In this document: one piece after another, positions 56,001 to 62,373 of the stretch
Layout of the letters: every line of letters starts with the position of its first letter
Position numbering within the stretch: the first letter of the stretch is position 1
NCBI GenBank assembly: GCA_016786885.1
Contig: JAEUVO010000079.1
Location: 1-64,000 of the forward strand
Direction: 5' to 3'
DNA from: Chitinophagaceae bacterium
Lineage (GTDB): Bacteria > Bacteroidota > Bacteroidia > Chitinophagales > Chitinophagaceae
Length of the DNA: 64,000 bases
Translations under genes and position numbers: made by a program
The notes under the pieces: model-generated
The model's input: the letters and a program-made list of their open reading frames with translations, nothing else
What the model was told of the DNA's origin: nothing
The model's database searches: none

Positions 56001-56423
56001 GGTTTTGTAGAGCATCCAAATATTAAAACAACCACTTCTATTGTTGACTTTATCTTCCGTGTATTAGGATATGAATACCTTGGACGTACAGACCTGGTGC
56101 ATGTGCTGGACAAACCAGAAGTGCTGAATACTGGAGGTGATGATTGGGATGAAGTGCCTTCTAATCCCTTAGAGTATGCAAAAGATATTGAGTTGTCAAG
56201 TGTAAGGGTTACTCCTTCATCAGGCACTACAGCTCCGCAGCCGGTAAGAAACCAGCGGACGGCCCAGCCGATCAAATCAGAATCAAGCATGGATGCCATG
56301 AATGCAGTAGCCAAGAATATGCAAAGCGATGCACCAGCCTGTAATGTATGCGGCAATATTATGATGCGCAGTGGTGCCTGCTACAAATGCCTGAACTGCG
56401 GCAACCAGGGTGGTTGTGGCTGA
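53022..56423 (+). CDS. nrdJ: Adenosylcobalamin-dependent (class II) ribonucleotide reductase
   Basis: This enzyme makes all four deoxyribonucleotides using a B12-derived radical and no oxygen. At 1,133 residues it is the long form. Motifs: NQMCVPNSPQWFNTGLYE, GGSSSGLMSFLKIGDRAAG, then ASNPCSEYMFLDNTACNLAS and the radical-loop region ATVIAPTGTIGLVMDCDTTG. The end has a zinc ribbon, CNVCGN and CYKCLNCGNQGGC, as in related NrdJ. A Thr/Asp/Ser-rich stretch (about residues 846-872) joins the catalytic core to the TSCPD-like domain and looks like a low-complexity insertion. It has its own promoter and a terminator downstream. Confidence 0.95.
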   Translation: MANKKQASAKSGLQFSRRFTREDVSVYDMFEYDYRTSVIRNPSGEVVFEMNNVEVPKQWSQIATDILAQKYFRKAGVPQPDGSLGRETSAKQVAHRMANCWKVWGERYGYFASEKDAQVFYEELVYSILNQMCVPNSPQWFNTGLYESYGITGKPQGHYYVDSVDGELKKSQNAYERPQPHACFILSVDDDLVNEGGIMDLWVREARIFKYGSGVGTNYSNLRGSGEKLSGGGSSSGLMSFLKIGDRAAGAIKSGGTTRRAAKMVCLDLDHPEIVDFINWKVEEEKKVGALIAAGYPSGYEDEAYRTVSGQNSNNSIRIPNSFFEKLDNNEDWELTGRMDGRVMKKIPARELWNQIAYAAWRCADPGTQYNTTINEWHTCPEGGEIRASNPCSEYMFLDNTACNLASANLMKFFDADKNQFDVEGYEYNCRLWTVVLEVSVLMAQFPSKEVAQLSYEYRTLGLGYANLGTMLMVSGIPYDSEEARAIAGAITAIMTGTSYKTSAEMAKVLGAFPRYEENKQHMMRVMRNHRLAAYDADEYENLSLKPQGIHSKYCPDYLLKAACKAWDDAVELGEKYGYRNAQATVIAPTGTIGLVMDCDTTGVEPDFALVKFKKLSGGGYFKIINQSVPAALKNLGYSEKESEAIIKYATGTASFAGAPFINHQVLSEKGFIADEIKRLDAAAATAFEIGFIFNKYTLGEECLQRLGFTPEQYNNFEWSLLEALGFTDEQIEAANDYVCGTMMLEGAPGLKEEHLPVFDCANKCGQKGQRYIHAHGHIRMMGATQPFISGAISKTINLPHEAKVEEIADAYYLSWKLGLKANALYRDGSKLSQPLSNKSDKKKKTDDSQQTTDDSKTAVDNGLSAVDNSSNIVDLGKLTVEELLEEVQKRVQASPDTKLKRKLASIVERRTLPAKRRGFTQKAKISGQAVFLRTGEYADGTLGEIFVDMAKEGATMRSMMNCFAISVSIGLQYGVPLEEFVDKFAFTRFDPSGFVEHPNIKTTTSIVDFIFRVLGYEYLGRTDLVHVLDKPEVLNTGGDDWDEVPSNPLEYAKDIELSSVRVTPSSGTTAPQPVRNQRTAQPIKSESSMDAMNAVAKNMQSDAPACNVCGNIMMRSGACYKCLNCGNQGGCG

Positions 56424-56500
56424 TATCACTCCGGCTCCCCTTGAAAGGGAGGAAAAATTTGACCAAGGACGGAAAACCAAATAGTGTACCCATTAATTCT

Positions 56501-56534
56501 ACATCCCGCCTCGTTTTCTAATGAAGCGGGATGT
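56501..56534 (+). terminator. Terminator of nrdJ
   Basis: ACATCCCGC (56501-56509) pairs perfectly with GCGGGATGT (56526-56534), followed by TTCCTTATT. It lies 78 bp past the nrdJ stop. The rest of the 170-bp gap has only a short CTCCC/GGGAG hairpin. Confidence 0.7.
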
Positions 56535-56593
56535 TTCCTTATTACCGGTAAGTGGTATTGATAGTTTACTGCTATTGTTTTACTTTGGAATTA

Positions 56594-57148
56594 ATGAAGT
56601 GCCACAAAATTATTCTTCTCATACCATTTGTTTCTGTGATAACCTAGACGGCTTGCTCTTCCGCTAATAATGCCGGACAATCTACCAGTAAGAAATTCTT
56701 TGTAAAGCCGGTAGCTTTGTATGTAAACGGAATTGAAAAGGATATTTCTATTAAACTGCTTTTTGAGAAAGCATTTAAAAGCCATAACGTAGAACTGATA
56801 ACAAGAGAAGATATGCTAAGCAGAATAGAAAACGAGATCCGAATAATTGGAGTGAAACTTAAACAGAGCGGCAGAAAATTCAGCAATGCCGAAGAAGTTA
56901 CAAATGTCATTATGAACGAAGTGAAGTGTGTGGCCAACATGCTTACCATTAACCTGATATTAGAATACAGCGATGATTCTCTTGTGATTTATAAGGCTAA
57001 TTGGACAAACATGCCACAACCCATTGATTTCAGGCGGTGGATACAACCGGGAGTAAAGGAGGTAAATCTCACCAATCTTTCATACTCTTTGCGGGACAAT
57101 ATTTATTCAATTGTTGATTCTATTCTTTATTCTAAAGAACTGAAATGA
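56594..57148 (+). pseudogene. Lipoprotein gene with an in-frame amber codon in the signal peptide
   Basis: From the ATG the frame reads MKCHKIILLIPFVSVIT, a TAG at 56645-56647 (codon 18), then TACSSANNAGQSTSKK and a 184-codon frame that is otherwise open. The TAG falls at the -3 position of a lipobox whose other residues are T, A and C (Cys21). Leu is usual there, and TTG to TAG is a single base change. So this is a lipoprotein gene disrupted by a recent nonsense mutation, a read-through case, or a base error. The mature part is mixed alpha/beta (ELITREDMLSRIENEI; ANMLTINLILEYSDDSLVIY). I do not recognise it. A TTG at 56717 could start a cytoplasmic remnant of 143 residues. Confidence 0.75.
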
Positions 57149-57254
57149 CAGTTTATCCGCCGTAAATTTTCATGACTATAACAGTGTATTTCAGTAGTGA
57201 TTCCCTGCTGTTTTTAATTCTCTGGCTATTATTTTCACGCCTTAATTGGTAACT

Positions 57255-57380
57255 ATGAGAATCAGAATCCTTTTCCTCCTTTTGATCGGAAGTATTGTAT
57301 TCCAGGCCTGCAGCCGTGCTATGACACCCTATGAAGCAGCCAACCATCCGCGGGGTAAAAAATGTGCCACTATTAAATAA
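57255..57380 (+). CDS. Very small lipoprotein (41 residues)
   Basis: MRIRILFLLLIGSIVFQAC gives a signal peptide with lipobox FQAC (Cys19), then a mature peptide of only 23 residues that begins CSRAMTPYEAANHPRG and ends KKCATIK. The start of the mature part (TPYEAANHPRGKKC) resembles tiny lipoproteins I have seen in other Bacteroidota. Their function is unknown. It is too short for usual gene-finder limits, but the lipobox and the second Cys support it. Confidence 0.65.
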   Translation: MRIRILFLLLIGSIVFQACSRAMTPYEAANHPRGKKCATIK

Positions 57381-57409
57381 GCTGTTTTACTCTGTTGAGT
57401 GAAGATGGC

Positions 57410-57440
57410 TTTTGGAAGAGAATATTATTCTCCTCCAAAA
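57410..57440. repeat. Near-perfect inverted repeat at the end of the 48-residue gene
   Basis: Two 15-nt arms, TTTTGGAAGAGAATA and TATTCTCCTCCAAAA, with one mismatch and a 1-nt centre. It covers the stop codon and last codons of the minus-strand 48-residue gene, between it and the convergent small lipoprotein gene. No U-tract beyond the stem. Confidence 0.6.
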
Positions 57441-57571
57441 ACATTGTTAACGGCGCCTTCAAGCATCGGAAATTTTTCCACTACAAAATTCTTGATGGTC
57501 TTAATCGCCTGTTTTGCCTGTTCATCGGTAAGTCCTGCTTCTGACTTTAGTTTTTCTATTAATTCCTGCAT
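57425..57571 (-). CDS. Small helical protein (48 residues)
   Basis: The frame reads MQELIEKLKSEAGLTDEQAK followed by QAIKTIKNFVVEKFPMLEGA and VNNVFGGE. It is soluble and has no signal. The pattern LTDEQAKQAIKTIKNFVVEK followed by a proline resembles the small helical DUF2267/DUF2780-type domains, where a repeated 'LT.EQA..A' unit is followed by an amphipathic helix. This is a weak comparison. It has codon structure like its neighbours and lies upstream of the clpX terminator on the same strand. Confidence 0.65.
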   Translation of the reverse strand: MQELIEKLKSEAGLTDEQAKQAIKTIKNFVVEKFPMLEGAVNNVFGGE

Positions 57572-57614
57572 AATATAAGTTTGATGTTTTTTAGTTTGAA
57601 GTTAGGAAAAGAAA

Positions 57615-57651
57615 AATGCCGGTACTTCGGCAAGCGCAGTATTCCGGCATT
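57615..57651 (-). terminator. Rho-independent terminator of clpX
   Basis: AATGCCGG (57615-57622) pairs with CCGGCATT (57644-57651); TACT/AGTA extends the stem after a 2-nt bulge. On the minus strand TTTTTCTTTT follows. It lies 34 bp past the clpX stop. Confidence 0.85.
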
Positions 57652-57684
57652 AATTATTTTATTGATTTCCTTTTAGGGCTGGGG

Positions 57685-58929
57685 TTAAGCTACTTTAAGC
57701 AGGCTGAGCTTACTCTTGTCAAAGTTTCTCTTCGCATATTCAAGGTCCAGTGTAAACTGTGTTTCTTTGGATGAGGGCAGCTCATACATAGCATCTGTCA
57801 GAATACCTTCACAAATGCTTCTGAGTCCCCTGGCACCTAATTTATACTCCATTGCTTTTTCTACCATAAAATCAAGCACATCGTCTTCAATGATCAACTC
57901 GATGCCTTCCAGCTCAAAAAGCTTGGTATATTGTTTTATCAGCGCATTCTTTGGTTCGGTTAGAATAGCTCTCAGGGTTGTTGCGTCCAATGGTTCAAGA
58001 TGTGTAACTACAGGTAGGCGGCCCAACAATTCAGGGATCAAGCCAAAGCTCTTCAGGTCCGTAGCATTTACATAGCTCAGCAGGTTTTTCTTCATATTAT
58101 CCTGCAGTTCTTTGTCGACATTAAACCCAATGGTATTTGTTTGAACACGACGGGCAATGATCTTATCAATGCCATCAAATGCGCCTCCGCAGATAAAGAG
58201 GATATTCTGGGTGTTGATCTTGATAAGTTTTTGTTCCGGGTGCTTTCTGCCTCCCTGCGGCGGAACGAGTACATCAGTTCCTTCCAGCAGTTTAAGCATT
58301 CCCTGCTGCACACCTTCACCGCTTACATCACGGGTAATGGAAGGGTTATCTCCCTTGCGGGCAATCTTATCTATCTCATCGATATATACAATGCCCCGCT
58401 CCGCAGCAGCAACATCATAGTTGCAAACCTGTAACAATCTTGTCAAAATACTTTCAACATCTTCACCTACATAACCTGCTTCTGTAAATACAGTAGCATC
58501 AACGATGGCAAAAGGAACATTGAGCATACGGGCAATACTTTTTGCCAGCAAAGTTTTACCGGTTCCCGTTTCTCCTACCATTACGATATTACTCTTTTCA
58601 ATCTCTACTTCATTACCGGTATTCAGGTCAGAGGTTTTTTGCTGTAGCCTTTTGTAGTGATTATATACGGCTACTGCCAATACTTTTTTCGCTTCATCCT
58701 GACCTATAGCATATTCATCAAGGAATTTTTTGATCTCAATGGGTTTCTTTACCGTGAGCTTGAAAGAGGTAGTAGTCCTGTCATCTTTAACTGCGAGTTC
58801 CTGGTCGATGATCTCTCTTGCATGTTCAACACAGTTTTCGCAAATATGTCCTTCCTGGCCTGCAATAAGGATTTTAACTTCATCGCGGCTCCGGCCACAG
58901 AAGGAACAATGTAATGGGTTTTTTGCCAT
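57685..58929 (-). CDS. clpX: ATP-dependent Clp protease ATP-binding subunit ClpX
   Basis: ClpX is the AAA+ unfoldase that feeds tagged proteins to ClpP. It has 414 residues, a standard length. The N-terminal zinc finger is visible ([14 protein letters not shown], then [12 protein letters not shown]), followed by Walker [16 protein letters not shown], Walker [14 protein letters not shown], the GYVGEDVES pore-1 region, and sensor and arginine-finger motifs ([10 protein letters not shown]-type [15 protein letters not shown]). The IGF-type loop for ClpP contact lies in [14 protein letters not shown]. The promoter lies 55 bp upstream and overlaps the end of the clpP terminator. Confidence 0.97.
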   Translation of the reverse strand: MAKNPLHCSFCGRSRDEVKILIAGQEGHICENCVEHAREIIDQELAVKDDRTTTSFKLTVKKPIEIKKFLDEYAIGQDEAKKVLAVAVYNHYKRLQQKTSDLNTGNEVEIEKSNIVMVGETGTGKTLLAKSIARMLNVPFAIVDATVFTEAGYVGEDVESILTRLLQVCNYDVAAAERGIVYIDEIDKIARKGDNPSITRDVSGEGVQQGMLKLLEGTDVLVPPQGGRKHPEQKLIKINTQNILFICGGAFDGIDKIIARRVQTNTIGFNVDKELQDNMKKNLLSYVNATDLKSFGLIPELLGRLPVVTHLEPLDATTLRAILTEPKNALIKQYTKLFELEGIELIIEDDVLDFMVEKAMEYKLGARGLRSICEGILTDAMYELPSSKETQFTLDLEYAKRNFDKSKLSLLKVA

Positions 58930-58983
58930 AATTTCTTAACCTTAACTTAACCTGAAACGATCTGACAATTAATTCGTAGCCTA

Positions 58984-58991
58984 CAAAATTA
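58984..58991 (-). promoter_or_regulatory. Promoter -7 element for clpX
   Basis: TAATTTTG on the minus strand is an exact TAnnTTTG match 55 bp before the clpX ATG. It lies directly against the hairpin that follows the clpP gene, so terminator and promoter abut. Confidence 0.5.
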
Positions 58992-58992
58992 T

Positions 58993-59018
58993 AAAACCAC
59001 CCGGATTAGGGCGGTTTT
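58993..59018 (-). terminator. Terminator of the clpP pair
   Basis: AAAACCACCC (58993-59002) with GGGCGGTTTT (59009-59018): 9 of 10 pairs and a 6-nt loop. On the minus strand ATAATTTT follows. It lies 38 bp past the second clpP stop. Confidence 0.65.
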
Positions 59019-59055
59019 ATTTATTTTTTAACCTAAATAGCTTTAAACGAGGGAG

Positions 59056-59685
59056 TTATAATTTATCAATTAGCTTGTCGGCAATACCGTATTCAACAGC
59101 CTGCTTTGCATCCATCCAGTAGTCCCTGTCAAAATCCTTCATCACTTGTTCAACAGTTTTACCACAATTTTTGGCCAGAATGCCTGCACCAATCTCTTTT
59201 ACCCTCCTGGTTTGCTCGGCCTGTATCTCCAGATCGGCACTTACACCTTGTATATATCCGCCTAAGGATGGTTGGTGTATCATAACCTCACCATGCGGGA
59301 AAATATAACGGCTGCCTTTTTTACCACCGCTTAATAATATGCTGCCCATAGAGGCTGCCAGACCCATACAAATGGTACTGACCGGGCTCTTGATCATTTG
59401 CATAGTGTCATACATTACCATGCCGCTTGTAACCACACCACCGGGACTGTTGATATAGAATTTTATTTCCTCCCCGGGTTTGTCCGCATCAAGGAGTAAT
59501 AGTTTACTTACTACATCCTTGGCACTTTTATCATCTACCACACCCCAGAGGTATACGGCTCTCTTTTCAAAAAAATATCTTTCTAGTTTTTTGCTGAACA
59601 TGCCAAGGTCACTCTTGGGCTGTTCTTCTTTTTCCTCTTCTTCGTCCATTCTCCAGTCGGAGTATATAAATTGTTTGCGGTTCAT
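59056..59685 (-). CDS. clpP: ClpP protease subunit, second paralogue
   Basis: A serine protease subunit of the Clp system (209 residues). The catalytic triad is intact: Ser in CMGLAASMGSILL, His in EVMIHQPSLGG, and Asp in the DRDYWMDAKQAVEYGI region. Its N-terminus is longer and more acidic (DEEEEKEEQPKSD) than the other copy, so the two may form mixed rings. INSPGGVVTSG and HQPSLGGYIQGVSADLEIQA match the ClpP handle. It starts 34 bp after the first clpP and is probably co-transcribed with it. Confidence 0.95.
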   Translation of the reverse strand: MNRKQFIYSDWRMDEEEEKEEQPKSDLGMFSKKLERYFFEKRAVYLWGVVDDKSAKDVVSKLLLLDADKPGEEIKFYINSPGGVVTSGMVMYDTMQMIKSPVSTICMGLAASMGSILLSGGKKGSRYIFPHGEVMIHQPSLGGYIQGVSADLEIQAEQTRRVKEIGAGILAKNCGKTVEQVMKDFDRDYWMDAKQAVEYGIADKLIDKL

Positions 59686-59719
59686 GAAAGCAATTTAAAA
59701 GTTTGTGATTGATTGGTCG

Positions 59720-60412
59720 TTAATCTTTCTTCTGTTTCCGGGGGTTTATCAGCAATACTTCATCTACCAGTCCGTATTCTTTGGCTTCAACTGCTGTCAT
59801 CCAGTTATCCCTGTCAAAATCTTTTTCGATCTGTTCGATAGATTTACCGGTATGTACATTCACTACCTCATACAGTTCCCTTTTTAATTTACGGATCTCA
59901 TTCACGGTAATTTCAATATCGCTTGCCTGCCCGCCAATGGCACCACTTGGTTGATGCATCATGATGCGGGAATGTTTTAAAGCTGCCCTTTTGCCTTTTG
60001 TGCCGGCGCCTAATAATACACAGGCCATAGAAGCGGCTACTCCTATACAAATAGTGGCGATATCAGGACTAACGTATTGCATAGTATCATACACACCGAG
60101 CCCGGAGTATACACTGCCCCCCGGGCTGTTGATATACATATTAATATCCCTTGACCTGTCAGAAGAATCAAGGAATAATAACTGTGCTGTTACGATGTTG
60201 GCTATTTCGTCATTGATAGGATAACCTAAAAAAATGATACGATCCATCATCAAACGGCTGTACACATCCATCACTGCCACGTTCAGTGAACGTTCTTCAA
60301 TGATGTTTGGGGTCATCGCTGTTACCAAATGAGAAGCATAGCTGTGAAGGGTATTGCTCGAGATACCGCGGTGTTTCACCGCATATTTTTCAAATTCCGA
60401 ATTAAAGGTCAT
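59720..60412 (-). CDS. clpP: ClpP protease subunit, first paralogue
   Basis: 230 residues with the usual ClpP pattern: SLNVAVMDVYSRLMMDRIIF, then INSPGGSVYSGLGVYDTMQY, Ser in CIGVAASMACVLLGAG, His in IMMHQPSGAIGG and Asp in DFDRDNWMTAVEAKEYG. The triad is complete. It is closer than the other copy to the general ClpP consensus. A well-spaced promoter (60448-60478) lies upstream and the gene is separated from tig by a terminator. Confidence 0.96.
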   Translation of the reverse strand: MTFNSEFEKYAVKHRGISSNTLHSYASHLVTAMTPNIIEERSLNVAVMDVYSRLMMDRIIFLGYPINDEIANIVTAQLLFLDSSDRSRDINMYINSPGGSVYSGLGVYDTMQYVSPDIATICIGVAASMACVLLGAGTKGKRAALKHSRIMMHQPSGAIGGQASDIEITVNEIRKLKRELYEVVNVHTGKSIEQIEKDFDRDNWMTAVEAKEYGLVDEVLLINPRKQKKD

Positions 60413-60447
60413 AGATAATTATTTAGTTCTGAACAGGTTCAGTGCAT

Positions 60448-60478
60448 CAAATATCCGTCCAAATGCCAAAACCACAAA
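60448..60478 (-). promoter_or_regulatory. Promoter of the clpP pair
   Basis: On the minus strand TTTG (60475-60478), exactly 19 bp, then GATATTTG (60448-60455, one mismatch to TAnnTTTG). The -7 box begins 36 bp upstream of the first clpP ATG. Confidence 0.65.
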
Positions 60479-60524
60479 ATCAGTGACATGAATTATCTGA
60501 AATAAGACGAATTGGCATAAATAG

Positions 60525-60552
60525 TAAAGGTTCCGCATCAGCAGAACCTTTA
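60525..60552 (-). terminator. Terminator of tig
   Basis: A 9-bp perfect stem (TAAAGGTTC / GAACCTTTA) with a 10-nt loop, 26 bp past the tig stop codon. On the minus strand the tail is CTATTTATG, so the U-tract is weak. Confidence 0.55.
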
Positions 60553-60577
60553 ACCTTATACTTTAAACCTTCAACTA

Positions 60578-61954
60578 TTAATGGTGATGGTGCTGATGCT
60601 CTTCCACCATTTTGGTAAAATCGTCTGCTGTGATGTCTTTGTCAGCTGGTTTTACTTGAGTGGCAGCCCATTCAAATATTTTCTGTGTTTGCAGACGGCT
60701 ATAAGCATCTTCTACATATTTCCTGTCCTTCATCATCTTTTCAACATAATCTGCCACCCATGGCTGATCATCACTAAGATTAGCGCCACCCATATAACTG
60801 AAAAGTTGTTGTTTGGCAAAAGACCTGATCTCATCCGGACTTACCTGTATGGCATTATGCTGAACGATCTTGTCAGAGATCAGCGTCCATTTAAGCTGGC
60901 TGATGAACTTTGGAAATTCTGCTTCTACTTCTTCATCTGTTTTTGGGGTTTCGCCCTGTGACTTCACCCATTTTTTCAGAAATCCTTCCGGAAATTCAAT
61001 CTTAGTATGATCAACCAGTTGATGAAATACCTGGTCGTGGATCTGGTTGGTAGCCTGTCCGTTCCAATAGGCTTGTATCTCTTCTTTGATCTTATTACGG
61101 AAATCGCCTTCTGTTTTTACTTCCTGGTTAGGATAAAGCTGGTTGAAGAATTCCTCATTCAATTCTCTTTTCTCCATCAGGCCCACCTTTGTGATCTCAA
61201 TCTTGAAATATCTTTCTGCAGAAGAAGCATCGTCTTTATTTAATCCGAGGTCGCCAATGATCCACTCTCTTTCTTTTTCATCAAAAGCATTTTTCAGTTG
61301 GGTATTCTCACTATCACCAGTCTTTTTACCCATCCAGTTTTTGCGGAATTTTTCTGCAAAGTATTTTACAAGGATAGAGTTATCCTTTTTGATGCCAGCT
61401 TCCACTTCATTTCCTGCAGCATCTGTTTCAGTGAAAAGTACATTGAGCACATTATCTTCTGTGGTCACTGTTTCTTCATCCTTCATATTGCCATACCGAT
61501 TCTGCAAACGGGTGATCTCGTTCTCCACCATTTCGTCAGTCACTGTCACCACATAACGGGTTGTTTTGGCTTTGGCCAGGTCAGGCAATTGAAATTCAGG
61601 TTTCATGCCGATCTCAAAATGAAAAGTATAATCAGCAGGATTATTTACATCCAGCTGACGGAAATCTGATTCCAGCGGAAGTGGCTGAGCAAAAATGTCC
61701 AGTTTATCATTTTGCAGGTAACCGATCAGTTCACGGTCTACAGATTTCAATACTTCATCTGTAAATAAAGAAGGGCCATACATTTTCTTGATCAGGCCAG
61801 AGGGTACCATTCCTTTTCTGAAGCCGGGGATATTTGCTTTTTTACTATACTCCTTCAGGGCCTTTTCAAAAGAAGGCAGGTAATCGGTTTTTTCCAGTTT
61901 CACTGTCAGCTTTTCATGCAGCAGGCCGATGTTTTCTTTAGTTACTGTAGCCAT
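60578..61954 (-). CDS. tig: Trigger factor
   Basis: A ribosome-associated chaperone that meets nascent chains. 458 residues. The N-terminal ribosome-binding domain has the signature region IPGFRKGMVPSGLIKKMYG. A middle PPIase-like region (about 150-250) is poorly conserved, as is usual in Bacteroidota, and a C-terminal helical chaperone domain follows. The last residues are EEHQHHHH, a natural histidine-rich tail that may bind metal. The order tig, clpP, clpX is widespread, and the tRNA-Leu gene lies upstream on the same strand. Confidence 0.94.
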   Translation of the reverse strand: MATVTKENIGLLHEKLTVKLEKTDYLPSFEKALKEYSKKANIPGFRKGMVPSGLIKKMYGPSLFTDEVLKSVDRELIGYLQNDKLDIFAQPLPLESDFRQLDVNNPADYTFHFEIGMKPEFQLPDLAKAKTTRYVVTVTDEMVENEITRLQNRYGNMKDEETVTTEDNVLNVLFTETDAAGNEVEAGIKKDNSILVKYFAEKFRKNWMGKKTGDSENTQLKNAFDEKEREWIIGDLGLNKDDASSAERYFKIEITKVGLMEKRELNEEFFNQLYPNQEVKTEGDFRNKIKEEIQAYWNGQATNQIHDQVFHQLVDHTKIEFPEGFLKKWVKSQGETPKTDEEVEAEFPKFISQLKWTLISDKIVQHNAIQVSPDEIRSFAKQQLFSYMGGANLSDDQPWVADYVEKMMKDRKYVEDAYSRLQTQKIFEWAATQVKPADKDITADDFTKMVEEHQHHHH

Positions 61955-61969
61955 GTTGTTAATTAGGGA

Positions 61970-62021
61970 TTAGTTAATTGGTTGATTGGGACTGGCCTAA
62001 TTACCAATTAACCAATCAACC
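61970..62021. repeat. AT-rich inverted repeat, copy 2
   Basis: GGTTGATTGG (61980-61989) and CCAATCAACC (62012-62021) are perfect inverted arms; TTAATTGG (61974-61981) and CCAATTAA (62004-62011) form an overlapping pair. The same kind of sequence occurs at 18628-18693. It lies between the tig start and tRNA-Leu. Confidence 0.5.
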
Positions 62022-62034
62022 ATTTCCTGAGTAG

Positions 62035-62116
62035 TCCGGATGGAGGGACTCGAACCCCCACACCTTACGGCATCAGATCCTAAGTCTGACGTGTCTACCA
62101 ATTTCACCACATCCGG
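62035..62116 (-). tRNA. tRNA-Leu (anticodon UAG)
   Basis: An 82-nt cloverleaf on the minus strand. The acceptor stem CCGGATG pairs with CATCCGG, followed by discriminator A; CCA is not encoded. D-stem GTG/CAC, anticodon stem TCAGA/TCTGA with loop CTTAGGA (anticodon TAG), a long variable arm (TGCCGTAAGGTG) as in class II tRNAs, and T-stem GGGGG/CCCTC with loop TTCGAGT. It reads CUN leucine codons. Confidence 0.95.
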
Positions 62117-62128
62117 GATTTTGGGCTG

Positions 62129-62136
62129 CAAATGTA
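62129..62136 (-). promoter_or_regulatory. Promoter -7 element for tRNA-Leu
   Basis: TACATTTG on the minus strand is an exact TAnnTTTG match 12 bp before the 5' end of the mature tRNA. No clear -33 element. Confidence 0.5.
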
Positions 62137-62234
62137 GGGCATTTTAGCTTACCGAGGAGGTCAGAAAAAGGGATAAATTATCCCGGCCTGCAAAAAACCG
62201 CAAAATAGTTTTCCGAATACTTTAAAAAATTATG

Positions 62235-62242
62235 TACGTTTG
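62235..62242 (+). promoter_or_regulatory. Possible promoter -7 element for the terminal surface protein
   Basis: TACGTTTG is an exact TAnnTTTG match, with a TTTC at 62209-62212 near the -33 position. It would give a leader of about 125 nt. The rest of the gap 62117-62373 holds the divergent tRNA promoter and no gene that I can see. Confidence 0.35.
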
Positions 62243-62373
62243 GCTGCTTGCCTGATTATCCTATATCTGTTGAATTATCGAAAAGGCGCTGAATCCCCTT
62301 TAAAATTTGAGTCCTTGATTGACTGTGTGGAGTTCCCGCACCCCATTTTTTTTGCAACCAAAACTAATTGTTG

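Noticed and set aside
55568-56356. 262-codon open frame on the minus strand inside nrdJ
   Set aside because: It is antisense to the conserved end of nrdJ, Ser/Thr-rich, and has no start signals or family resemblance.
59056-60412. Second clpP as an inactive paralogue (ClpR type)
   Set aside because: Both copies keep Ser, His and Asp of the triad, so neither is a ClpR-like inactive subunit.
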